The translations under genes and the position numbers were made by a program. From Alphaproteobacteria bacterium (GTDB lineage Bacteria > Pseudomonadota > Alphaproteobacteria > UBA828), in contig JAJDVB010000103.1 of assembly GCA_022826345.1 (NCBI GenBank), positions 1 through 18,194 on the forward strand: a stretch of DNA of 18,194 nt, written 5' to 3'. Shown piece after piece: positions 1 to 9,098 of the stretch. How positions within the stretch are numbered: the first letter of the stretch is position 1; every line of letters starts with the position of its first letter. Below the pieces are notes generated by a model. It made no database searches. It was not told where the DNA came from and saw nothing but the letters and a program-made list of their open reading frames with translations.

Positions 1-46
1 GCCGCCAGGACCCGAAGCCTAAGATCAAGGGAAAGTGCTTTCGACA

Positions 47-74
47 TGTCTGCCGGCCTCCTCCCCGGCAGACA
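47..74. other. 10-bp perfect hairpin downstream of the ATPase gene
   Basis: The arms at 47-56 and 65-74 are exact reverse complements around an 8-base loop. The hairpin lies about 60 bp beyond the stop codon of the minus-strand ATPase gene, so it could stop or stabilise that transcript, but no T-run follows the stem on either strand. The rest of bases 1-136 shows no supported gene. Confidence 0.4.
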
Positions 75-136
75 GTGTGAATCACAAACGAACCACTTTG
101 AGAATTCCTTTCGATTCAGTCAGATAGGATTGCGCT

Positions 137-1762
137 CTAGCTGACAATAGCGTTTGATAGTGGCCCAATGCGGGCTCTTAGCTTCTGCGCTAGGCCTTCA
201 TCCTCGCGGATTTGCGTGACAGCCATCTTTTCATAATCATCACGCCCCTGGCACTTCAGTGTCCTCGCTATTTCTGCGAACACTTCGCTATGTCGCAGCG
301 GGTAACGGGCGATCAATCCATCAAGATTTCTTGCGGTGAACAGCTCTCCAAACTTCGCCCGCTCTGCCGCAAATTCCGAATCACCGGACACGACGATACT
401 CTGAGAACTCTCTCCTCCTTTCAGTCGCTTCCAACTTGGCAGTTTCGAAAGAACACTTCTTCGTACCAAACGCTCGCATTTGCGTGCGGCCATGTTGTTT
501 GCTAAATTATCGGCGATTTTTCCCAACGCATTATCGCAAGCCTGCTCAAACAAACGTCCGGGATTCTCATCACGCGCGGCGGCTTGCCTTTCAGCCACGG
601 CTGCGATAACATCCGAGCAGTAATATAGGGACTCCACGGAGTTCACATTCAGTGCAAATACGCCGCCATTTGAAAGCGACGTCTTTTCGTTTTGTGACCT
701 CCCGTCCTCATCCACGAGACCGAATGCGCGAATATGGTGACTGCTTCCGGTGTCTCGCAGTCCATTGACGGCCCTCTGAACCTCCCCGCAGTTTCCTTTA
801 GACAATACTAAGACACCGGGAAATAGAGCCCCATAGAGAGCTTGATCTAGACTGTGTTTTTCGCCCTCTACAAACAGAACTCGCCTCCTGGATCCCAAGA
901 TTGCTAACCTTAGTTCCTCCGGAAGTTCTGCATTTGGGCTAAAGATGTCCGCGTCCCATGCCGTCGCATTATTCCCACTCCACTCGCAGCGATGAAGTAT
1001 AAGAATTTTGGACTGTGGACTGCTGATTGGAAGGCTAATCTCGTGTGTCGAAATGACAAAGGAACAATCTTGCCGCTGTTCGAACAACGCAGATAGGAAG
1101 GGCACGATGATGGAGCGATGCAGGTGCCGCTCTGGCTCGTCTATCAGTAGAACCGTCCCAGATTCAACATTTAGCACAGTAGCAGCCATAATAGTGGCGC
1201 TTCGCTCGCCGTCCGACAAGTGCGCAATTCGAAACGCTGAGTTTTCGTCACCATGATGCGCCATTATTTCCCCATCATCAGACAGAGTTAGGGTCGCTGT
1301 AAGATTAGCGACGCGGAATAGACGATTTATGCGTTCTAATGGGGAAGCGGCCTGTGCCACAAGTGTTTCCGCTTCTTCTAATTTGCTTTCGCGAACCATA
1401 TTGTAGACTGAGCGAGCATATGAGTTTTCTCTAGCTATGAAGTCGGTCAATACAGCCAGTTGTTTTTGCTGCCCGAATTGTCGATCTTCCTTCCATCGAG
1501 ATTCATATTGAAAATCCCAGTTTCGAATTTGCTGCTCAAACTGCTGTCGATCTGGGTACGTGAAGGTAGGGCGTTCCGAATCGAAAGCCGTTTGCCTGTG
1601 TGCAGTAATGCGCTTGACCTTATCGTTGCGATGCGATGACACGATATGCTGGATTAGAGCGGACTTGCCTGTTCCGTTCGCTCCAAGGACAAAAAGCTGC
1701 TCACCGGTATCTACATCCAGAAGGAGCTGCTCTCCAGACAGCGTAGGAATTTCTAGGCGCAT
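137..1762 (-). CDS. ABC-type ATPase fused to TOPRIM/DUF4435-like domain (merged PARIS-like, candidate defence protein)
   Basis: This 541-residue protein has two parts. Residues 1-260 form an ABC/SMC-type ATPase: Walker A GANGTGKS at 27-34, signature LSDGERS at 182-188, Walker B LLIDEP at 205-210 with the catalytic Glu at 209, and a switch His in STHE at 238-241. Residues 290 onward look TOPRIM-like: LFVEGE (Glu299), VDEDG (351-353 acidic) and VESLYY (376-381), the pattern of DUF4435 proteins. In PARIS systems an AAA ATPase (AriA) holds a DUF4435 TOPRIM nuclease (AriB) until a phage anti-restriction protein triggers it, and single-gene merged forms are known; OLD-family nucleases share the same general plan. 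The assignment to PARIS is inference. The ATG is preceded by AAGGA at suitable spacing. Base composition is clearly AT-richer than the genes from 2870 on, which suggests recent transfer. No partner gene stands next to it. Confidence 0.85.
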   Translation of the reverse strand: MRLEIPTLSGEQLLLDVDTGEQLFVLGANGTGKSALIQHIVSSHRNDKVKRITAHRQTAFDSERPTFTYPDRQQFEQQIRNWDFQYESRWKEDRQFGQQKQLAVLTDFIARENSYARSVYNMVRESKLEEAETLVAQAASPLERINRLFRVANLTATLTLSDDGEIMAHHGDENSAFRIAHLSDGERSATIMAATVLNVESGTVLLIDEPERHLHRSIIVPFLSALFEQRQDCSFVISTHEISLPISSPQSKILILHRCEWSGNNATAWDADIFSPNAELPEELRLAILGSRRRVLFVEGEKHSLDQALYGALFPGVLVLSKGNCGEVQRAVNGLRDTGSSHHIRAFGLVDEDGRSQNEKTSLSNGGVFALNVNSVESLYYCSDVIAAVAERQAAARDENPGRLFEQACDNALGKIADNLANNMAARKCERLVRRSVLSKLPSWKRLKGGESSQSIVVSGDSEFAAERAKFGELFTARNLDGLIARYPLRHSEVFAEIARTLKCQGRDDYEKMAVTQIREDEGLAQKLRARIGPLSNAIVS

Positions 1763-1936
1763 GGGGACGTTTCCTTAGTGGTCTGCAGTGTAGGAGATGT
1801 AGGACACTATCTCCGCTGGATGCCATTCGGGTGCGGGGATGGACGCAGTTCGGGCAGAGATATAGGAGTAGTCTGAGCGCCCGGCAAGCGGGCGCGCCCG
1901 CAAAAAGGGGACTCACGTCTCCCGGACCCCAACTCG

Positions 1937-1967
1937 TCGTGCCCGGACTTGATTCGGGCATCCATGT
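1937..1967 (+). repeat. REP-like palindromic repeat, left copy
   Basis: A stem of 8 bp including one G-T pair (1940-1947 with 1953-1960) surrounds the loop CTTGA. It matches the reverse complement of 2290-2320 at 25 of 31 positions. One translation of the repeat gives the PGLVPGIH-type peptide familiar from spurious alphaproteobacterial ORFs. It sits 13 bp beyond the stop codon of the GIY-YIG gene. Confidence 0.75.
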
Positions 1968-1979
1968 CTCCTTGCAAGG

Positions 1980-2273
1980 CTACGGCAGGGTTTCGTAAAG
2001 GTCGTCCCAATCGGGGTTCTGTTTTCGGATGAGTCTGACCTTCCAGGCGCGCGGCCAGTGCTTCATGGTCCGTTCGCGCTGGATGGCTGCGGCGATCTCG
2101 TCGTGGCGCTCCGCGTAGACAAGCCGCGTTAGGCCGTACTGCTTGGTGAACCCGTCAAGCAGGCTCTCGCGGTGTTGCCACGCCCTGCGCGCGATGTCGC
2201 TGGTCACGCCGAGATAGAGCGTGCCGTTGGGCCGGTTGGTCATGATGTAGACCCAGCCTGCGCCCTCTCCCAT
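1980..2273 (-). CDS. GIY-YIG nuclease family protein
   Basis: This small single-domain protein (97 residues from the chosen start) belongs to the GIY-YIG endonuclease superfamily, UPF0213/YhbQ-like group. The signature is WVYIMTN (residues 7-13) followed by GTLYLGVTSD, then the conserved Arg of DIARRAWQH and the ERTMKHW/WKVRLI region typical of the family; a Glu in RERTMKHW would be the metal ligand. The reading frame is open further upstream to 2354, but that extension is the translation of a palindromic repeat, so the ATG at 2273 with GGAG just upstream is preferred. Cellular role is not established for this group; DNA repair or mobility are guesses. Inverted copies of the same repeat flank the gene on both sides. 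Confidence 0.85.
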   Translation of the reverse strand: MGEGAGWVYIMTNRPNGTLYLGVTSDIARRAWQHRESLLDGFTKQYGLTRLVYAERHDEIAAAIQRERTMKHWPRAWKVRLIRKQNPDWDDLYETLP

Positions 2274-2289
2274 GTCTCCATGCTGCAAG

Positions 2290-2320
2290 CCGTGGATACC
2301 CGGAACAAGTCCGGGCATGA
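2290..2320 (-). repeat. REP-like palindromic repeat, right copy (inverted)
   Basis: Bases 2297-2317 form a stem with one mismatch around the loop ACAAG. The unit is in opposite orientation to the copy at 1937-1967 and ends close to the start of the GIY-YIG gene. A shared 9-bp word CATGTCTCC lies on the gene side of both copies (1963-1971 and 2271-2279), in direct orientation. Confidence 0.75.
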
Positions 2321-2354
2321 CGGTGCAATTAAGGTGGGCGGGACACCGCACCAT

Positions 2355-2869
2355 GGTGCTCTCTCCGTGCGGACATTCGCAACACCGGGAAGGTCAGGAG
2401 AGTGTACTATTATTTCACTCTATATCAGTGCGTTGGAGTTCCCTCTCGATGAGCGCTGTCGCATTGTCCCAAACATCAGGTACCACATAGGCGCAACTTG
2501 AATTCGTATTCCTGCGTACACGATTCGCCCGTTAGTTGCGATTTGTGGATATTTGTTCTAAATATCGTAATCCGTGGCCGGCCCGGACACCGACCCCAGA
2601 ACGCCAGCCGCGCTCACACTCCACCAACCAAGGGGCGAGGGGGGCGCTTTCGGGCTGTCCTCCCGCATCCTCACCGGCCTGCCTTCCTCGCGTTACCGAC
2701 CCGCCCCGGCGGCAGGGCGCGCGGCGTTCCTTGAACACCGGCCAATCCCCGACCGGTCGCCCATGATATCGACGCCTGGCCCGGGGCGACAGCTTCCGGG
2801 TGCTGCCCGGACTTCCAGTCTGCTTATCGCCATGCGAGGCCCGCGTCCGGTATATTCCCGTGCGCACGG
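2355..2869. other. Intergenic region with a composition break
   Basis: No convincing gene is seen here on either strand. Bases 2397-2575 are AT-rich and resemble the left end of the window in composition; from about 2576 the sequence becomes strongly GC-rich. A 7-bp dyad GATATTT/AAATATC lies at 2548-2566. All open frames in the GC-rich half overlap each other and read like composition-driven shadows. Confidence 0.5.
2548..2566. promoter_or_regulatory. AT-rich dyad, operator-like
   Basis: The arms at 2548-2554 and 2560-2566 are exact reverse complements around a 5-base loop GTTCT. It is an AT-rich inverted repeat at a composition boundary, about 300 bp upstream of the next plus-strand gene. 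A repressor site is possible but is inference only. Confidence 0.25.
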
Positions 2870-3799
2870 GTGAAGCCTGTGCGCGAAGACTGCGGAATGC
2901 GCACCATGGGCTCCGTCGCCGACAAGATCGCGAAGAAGATCGTCGCGTCCCGCGGGTCGAAGGTCGTCGATCTCACGGGCTGGCGGGAAGGCAGGAAGAT
3001 GGCCCTCGAAGCCGGCTTGGGCGACGACGGTCTGGCGCCGGGCAAGAAGCTCGCGGGCCATGACCCCTGCCACGCCCTCTACGTTGTGGCGCAGAACGTC
3101 GCCTCTCTCATGGCCGAAACCATTTCCGGGATGAGAGAGGCGAAGGGGTACTTCAGGATCGCCGGCGCCGCCGAGGACGAATACCTGCCGGCCGGGCCGC
3201 CGATGAGCCCGTTGACGGTCAGCTATTTCACGATGTGGGCGATGTTCGACGTCCGGTTCGGGAGCAGCCGGGAAACCATGGGCAGCTGCATCCTGCGCAT
3301 CGCGCCCGAGTTCGATTGCCCGTCCTGGCTGATCGGCACCGTCGAGCGGATGCAGCACTCGAGGATGGGCTTCTACGTCCATTGCGGCAGCGAGGACGAG
3401 GCGGTCCTGCTGCGCGAGGTCGGCACGCGGGAGATCGTTTCGTGCACGGTGCCGGCCGGCTATGCCGGCCGCGAGGGGGAGATCTGGTTCGTGCGCGTGC
3501 TTCCGCCGCCCCACCGCCTGTGCCCCCGGCATATCGTGATCAACACGCCCTACGTCATCCGGGACTGGCCCGAACGCGCGTTCATCGACTATCTGGAGCG
3601 CGAGCTTGCGCGGATGATGGCGAAGAAGCCGCCCCGGACGGATGACTCACACGGTCATCTGATGAAGTACGGTCCGGAGCCCAACCACTGGAACGAGTAC
3701 GTCTTCTGCGCGTATTCGGGCCATCGGCATGAGGCGATCTTTCTGACCGGCATCCCGGACATCCGGCAGAGTCTTCCCCATGCCTCGCCGGTTCGGTAG
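2870..3799 (+). CDS. Hypothetical protein, 309 residues, family not recognised
   Basis: I do not recognise this protein. It reads like a real soluble protein: balanced composition, no signal peptide, no membrane segments. An N-terminal basic segment (ADKIAKKIV) leads into LTGWREGRKMALEAGLG, a helical HALYVVAQNVASLMAETI stretch at about residues 69-86, then a beta-rich middle with FTMWAMFDVRFG, YVHCGSEDEAVLLREVG and EIWFVRVLPPPHRLCPRH. A conserved-looking tail carries EYVFCAYSGHRHEAIFLTGI. The frame opens with GTG at 2870; ATG at 2906 (MGSVADKI) is an equally good start, as neither has a strong ribosome-binding site. After the TAG at 3797-3799 the same frame stays open to a TGA at 3899-3901, and those 33 codons read plausibly as protein. 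The gene points away from the GIY-YIG gene and towards the nuclease-like gene. Confidence 0.65.
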   Translation: MKPVREDCGMRTMGSVADKIAKKIVASRGSKVVDLTGWREGRKMALEAGLGDDGLAPGKKLAGHDPCHALYVVAQNVASLMAETISGMREAKGYFRIAGAAEDEYLPAGPPMSPLTVSYFTMWAMFDVRFGSSRETMGSCILRIAPEFDCPSWLIGTVERMQHSRMGFYVHCGSEDEAVLLREVGTREIVSCTVPAGYAGREGEIWFVRVLPPPHRLCPRHIVINTPYVIRDWPERAFIDYLERELARMMAKKPPRTDDSHGHLMKYGPEPNHWNEYVFCAYSGHRHEAIFLTGIPDIRQSLPHASPVR

Positions 3800-4128
3800 C
3801 TCGGCGGTCATTGGGCATCGACGGCAAGCGGCGGCGTGGAGTTCGTCAACCCGTTTGCGCCCGACACCTCCTCGGTGATGGCGACGATACTCGATCTGTG
3901 AGTTACGCCGGCTTACCCGAGCTCTGCGCCTCCCGGCCCCGCAGGCCATCCCGCCCCTGGCGCTCCCGCCGACGCGGCACCGAGCCGCCGCATCCCTCAA
4001 GCAGGGCCGCGTCCCCCTCTCCCGATCCTCCTGGCGCCGTGCGTAGCGCCGCCATGGGGGCGGCCGGAAGTGCGGGCTGCGATGTCCTTGAGAACCGGGC
4101 TGGCTCCTGAGCAGGCTGCGGCCGGGAG
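3800..4128. other. Intergenic region between convergent genes
   Basis: Bases 3800-3901 continue the frame of the upstream gene past its stop. From 3902 to 4128 I see no credible gene, repeat or terminator. Open frames here are shadows of GC-rich DNA. Confidence 0.4.
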
Positions 4129-5262
4129 CTACAACAAGGACAGTTCCGAGAGGATGGTGCGAACACGCTCCACGAGGAGATTTTGGTGCTGAACCGCGGT
4201 GTCGTGCCTGACCGCGTACGCTTTGACGCCTTTGCTCGAAACGTCTTCGGTAAAGTTGTCGGTCGAGAACTCACCTGCCCACCGTTCGAGTACGGCCCGC
4301 AACTCTTCGGGAAGTTCATACTCGAGCACGCTAGCGCCGAACGAAAAGTCCCGGGTGCGCATCCACCCCTTCCCCTCCCGTGCATACAACCAGGCAATGC
4401 TGATCGGCTGCCGCCATCCAGAGCATCGAGCTCGAATGCTCAGTCCATACGTGTCCCCAAAGGAAATCTCGCCACCCGATTGCAATGCCGCATCCAGGAG
4501 ACGCTCCGCCACGCCTCTCACGTCTTCATCTGCAAATCCCTCGAGGAACGATCCGCGGGTCAACCGTTGCCCGGGCCGGCCACGAGCCGCAGAGGTCAAC
4601 GTCCTGCCGATGACCCGAGGCACGAGCGTCTGAGTGGACTCGCCGTGGAAACGCTTGATCTCGACCGCCAGGACCTCGATGCCCGGCATCTGCGCGTTGA
4701 GGAACGCCACCACCTGCGCGAGCGGCTCGGGTATGTCGTCCGCAACGAACAGCAGACGAAGGCGCTTTGCCGCAAGGTTCGTGGATACGTTCTCCCAGAA
4801 GCCATCGACATCGGGCTCTCCGTCGACCTCAAGCAATGCCGCAAGCTCGTCTCGTGGATCGCGACCCTGTGCTTCGAGCTGACGTTCGAATGCCTCGCGC
4901 AACTCCTTCGCCGTCCAGGTCTCCGAGGCGTGCGCCGCATATTCCAGAAGCTGCCCGACGATTGCACACCGAATTTCCGGGTTCGAGCCGCGCTTCAGTT
5001 CCACCAGCGTCGGCATCGCGTCCTGGTCGATGATCAGGTGATCGAGGGCCCACCTTGGGTTAGCGCCCGTCGAATCGGCGATGCCCTTCTCTCGGGCGAT
5101 GAGGATCCAGCGCCGCGCGTCTCCGGGACGTATCTGCTCGCCATCGAGCAATTCCGGGTGCTCGGCAATCAGCGCCTGGAACTCGTCCTCGCTGGGAAAC
5201 GGCGTCTCTTCGAGAGCCTCAAGTTCACCGTTATCGGCCGATGTGTAGATGCGCTCCGGCAT
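4129..5262 (-). CDS. PD-(D/E)XK nuclease-like protein (DUF91/NucS-type core) with extra C-terminal domain
   Basis: This 377-residue protein has an N-terminal restriction-endonuclease-like fold. A helix FPSEDEFQALIAEHPELL (about 22-39) is followed by LDHLIID (Asp74), PTLVELKRG (Glu88 and Lys90) and IVGQLLEYAA (Gln104); D...ExK...Q is the active-site pattern of the PD-(D/E)XK superfamily and resembles DUF91/NucS-like proteins. Residues from about 230 on form a separate domain with a beta-rich centre (YGLSIRARCSGWRQPISIAWLY) and a helical end, which I cannot name. The frame extends to a GTG at 5280, but the ATG at 5262 has GAGGA seven bases upstream and is preferred. It stands alone, next to a transposase remnant, without a methylase or helicase partner. 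A DNA-repair or defence role is inference. Confidence 0.7.
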   Translation of the reverse strand: MPERIYTSADNGELEALEETPFPSEDEFQALIAEHPELLDGEQIRPGDARRWILIAREKGIADSTGANPRWALDHLIIDQDAMPTLVELKRGSNPEIRCAIVGQLLEYAAHASETWTAKELREAFERQLEAQGRDPRDELAALLEVDGEPDVDGFWENVSTNLAAKRLRLLFVADDIPEPLAQVVAFLNAQMPGIEVLAVEIKRFHGESTQTLVPRVIGRTLTSAARGRPGQRLTRGSFLEGFADEDVRGVAERLLDAALQSGGEISFGDTYGLSIRARCSGWRQPISIAWLYAREGKGWMRTRDFSFGASVLEYELPEELRAVLERWAGEFSTDNFTEDVSSKGVKAYAVRHDTAVQHQNLLVERVRTILSELSLL

Positions 5263-5276
5263 GGTGCGTTCCTCAA

Positions 5277-5651
5277 TCACTCGAACTCGGCTTCAGCATC
5301 GGTCGGGATTGCACACCTGCCAAGCCATGTCGCTCGATGTCGCTCGCCAGCAATGAAACTGTGCGGGCGATGACGGCCTGACTGAGTGCCTAATCCAACG
5401 CGATATCCATAGCAGGCGCCGGCCTCCCGTCGCGGCATCTTCGTAGACCGCCGGATCGCCGACCTTCCGGCGCAGGGCATCAGGGGCGGGCCGTGGAATT
5501 GAGGAAGGATGCTCTCGATTCGTGCGAGCTCAAGCACGGTCACGAAGCACCGACACTTCTGGCCGGGCGGCCCGTACTCGTCCTCAAGCCACGGAAACAG
5601 AGCGCCATGAATGGTGTTCCAGAATCCGGGTAGTGCCTGTCCCGGCGTCAC
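5277..5651 (-). pseudogene. Probable remnant of an IS5/ISNCY-type transposase N-terminus
   Basis: The first 45 residues (FWNTIHGALFPWLEDEYGP, then VTVLELARIESILP) resemble, from memory, the N-terminus of a transposase group that begins with LWETIQGTLFPWLEEELGP followed by LVAILELARVE. After about residue 52 the expected GRPP.DR..IARAFVAKA segment is missing and the reading turns into low-quality Arg-rich sequence, as expected after a frameshift or deletion. The frame opens with GTG and ends at 5277, sharing bases with a possible GTG of the nuclease-like gene. No terminal inverted repeats were identified. The alternative is a small unknown protein. Confidence 0.4.
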
Positions 5652-5777
5652 GGGCCCGCTCTCACCGCCCAGGTTGCGGAAAGCCGGTCAGGATCGGATA
5701 GCGGTCCCGATTTCCGGGACAATCTGCCTCTGAAGGCGGTAAGGTGCCGCTCAACGGCAGAATTCTGCAAGCTGCTC

Positions 5778-6641
5778 ATGGGCCTCGTCACCGACATCAT
5801 CTTGCCCATCGCCCTGGCCCTGATCATGTTCTCGCTGGGGCTCGGGCTCACGATCGCCGACTTCACCAGGGTTGCCCGGCAGCCGCGGGATTTCCTCATC
5901 GGCGCCGCCTCGCAGGTAATCCTGCTGCCCCTGGTGGCCTTCGCGTTCGCCAGTTGGTGGTCGCTCTCTCCCGAGATCGCGCTCGGAATCATGCTCATCG
6001 CTGCGGCGCCGGGCGGCATCACCTCCAACCTGTTCACGTCGTTCGGCCGCGGCGACGTGGCGCTGTCCATCTCGCTCACCGCGATCATCAGCTTGCTCGG
6101 CGTAGTGACGATCCCCTTCATCGTCGTCTTCGCCCACGGACACTTCATCGGCGGCGATGCCGGCAATATCTCTGTCGCCCAGACCGCGCTCAGCGTCTTC
6201 CTGCTGGTGACCGTTCCGGTCGCCATCGGCGTCGCGATCCGGCGCTGGCTCGAGGGCCCCGCGCTGCGCATCCATGGCGTCATGCGCCGCGTGGCGATCG
6301 GGCTCTTCGTACTTGTGCTCGCCGGTGCCATTTTTCAGGAGCACGAGAACGCCTGGTCCTACCTTGAGCAGTCCGGCCCGGTCACGCTCGCGCTCAACAT
6401 CGTCATGATGGTCCTGGCGTTCATGCTGGCGTGGGCGTTCGCCACGGGGCCCAGACAGCGCGTCGCGATCTCTCTCGAGTGCGGCGTACAGAACGGGACG
6501 CTGGCGATCGCCGTCGGCTCTCTGTTATTCGAGGACAGCGCCGTAGTCGTGCCGGCGGCGACCTACAGCATCCTCAGCCTCGGGACGGCGCTGATCTTCG
6601 TGGGGTTGGTAAGAACCGGGTTGATCCGGATCAGGCCTTAG
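5778..6641 (+). CDS. Bile acid:sodium symporter (SBF/BASS) family transporter
   Basis: This 287-residue integral membrane protein belongs to the bile acid:sodium symporter superfamily, whose bacterial members import organic anions, often with Na+. The sequence is mostly hydrophobic segments, about nine or ten, beginning with IILPIALALIMFSLGLGL at residues 7-24. Two family hallmarks are present: APGGITSN (77-84) in the first discontinuous helix and ECGVQNGTLA (234-243), the E-x-G-x-Q-N motif, in the second; both form the ion-binding crossing region in known structures. The length is typical for the family. Substrate cannot be told from sequence. The start is the ATG at 5778, with no strong ribosome-binding site. 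The decayed DUF2147 gene starts 10 bp downstream and was probably co-transcribed. Confidence 0.9.
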   Translation: MGLVTDIILPIALALIMFSLGLGLTIADFTRVARQPRDFLIGAASQVILLPLVAFAFASWWSLSPEIALGIMLIAAAPGGITSNLFTSFGRGDVALSISLTAIISLLGVVTIPFIVVFAHGHFIGGDAGNISVAQTALSVFLLVTVPVAIGVAIRRWLEGPALRIHGVMRRVAIGLFVLVLAGAIFQEHENAWSYLEQSGPVTLALNIVMMVLAFMLAWAFATGPRQRVAISLECGVQNGTLAIAVGSLLFEDSAVVVPAATYSILSLGTALIFVGLVRTGLIRIRP

Positions 6642-6651
6642 CGAGGACATC

Positions 6652-6912
6652 ATGAGAACGCTCATCTGCTGCGCTGCCGCCGGCGCGTTGCCTGCGGCCG
6701 CATGCGGTGGGGCTCTCGCGACCCTCGCGGCCTCTGGGAGACGGAAGGCGGGAAGTCCCATGTCCGGCTTGCAGCCTGCGAGGACAACAAGCGCCAGTTC
6801 TGCGGAATCATCCTTTAGATGAAGTATCCCCGCAAGGACGTGAAGAACGACGACCGGTCGCTCCGCAGCCGGGAACTCGTGGGAACCCGAGTAGTCTGGG
6901 GCCTCAAGAATG
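6652..6912 (+). pseudogene. Decayed DUF2147 secreted-protein gene
   Basis: The ATG at 6652, preceded by GAGG, opens a signal-peptide-like stretch (MRTLICCAAAGALPAAACG). The mature domain then continues in another frame: RDPRGLWETEGGKSHV (from about 6717), CEDNKRQFCGIIL, then TAG at 6816-6818, then MKYPRKDVKNDDRSLRSREL and [11 protein letters not shown]. This follows the DUF2147 pattern (GLW.TE.G...V.I..C...CG.IVWL..P....DPALR.RPL.G....WGL), and the TAG stands where the family has Trp, so a TGG-to-TAG change is likely. The C-terminal third of the domain cannot be found after about 6910. DUF2147 proteins are usually periplasmic; their role is poorly known. Loss involves at least a one-base frameshift, a nonsense change and a truncation. 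Confidence 0.75.
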
Positions 6913-7049
6913 AGGGTGGTTTAGCGAGGCGGGCGGAGCGCGGTTTCGGATCGACGCCCTGCGCGCGTTCATCCTCCCCCTGGCAGAGGACCAGCCCGAT
7001 CTTCCATGCGAGCCAGCCGCGCGCCCGGCCGGCCGCGCGGGGGCACACG

Positions 7050-7258
7050 ATGGCGCCCCGGGCTCATGCGCCGGAGTGGACGAAGGAGGAGCTTCGCGAG
7101 GTCGCGCAGCGCATCGCGGACAGGACCGACGAGCCGGTCTTGACCCCGGGGCCCGACGACCGCCGCCATGCCCATGCCTGCCGGCGATATCCGCAGCGGG
7201 GCCTCGCGCACCAACCGGCACTGGCACAATGGCCGCCGGGCGTGGCACCTTCAGGACC

Positions 7259-7262
<4 letters not shown>
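7050..7262 (+). CDS. Possible small protein overlapping the sigma factor start
   Basis: A 70-codon frame begins with ATG at 7050 after a G-rich stretch. The beginning, [19 protein letters not shown] (about residues 8-26), reads like an amphipathic helix, whereas the second half is Arg/Pro/His-rich and weak. Its TGA (7260-7262) overlaps the ATG of the sigma-factor gene as ATGA, the arrangement used for translational coupling. I do not recognise it. It may instead be untranslated leader of the sigma gene. Confidence 0.3.
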
Positions 7263-9088
<1,826 letters not shown>

Positions 9089-9098
9089 GGCCGCTCGC

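Noticed and set aside
1877..1895. 7-bp GC stem near the end of the intergenic region after the GIY-YIG gene
   Set aside because: Short stems of this kind are expected by chance in GC-rich DNA, and no T-run follows.
1807..2010. Small frame containing an ARIKSGHDE-type peptide
   Set aside because: The peptide is the translation of the palindromic repeat, a well-known source of spurious gene calls.
2693..3532. Minus-strand frame of 279 codons opposite the 309-residue protein
   Set aside because: Its His/Arg/Pro-rich composition is that of an antisense shadow, whereas the plus-strand frame reads like a folded protein.
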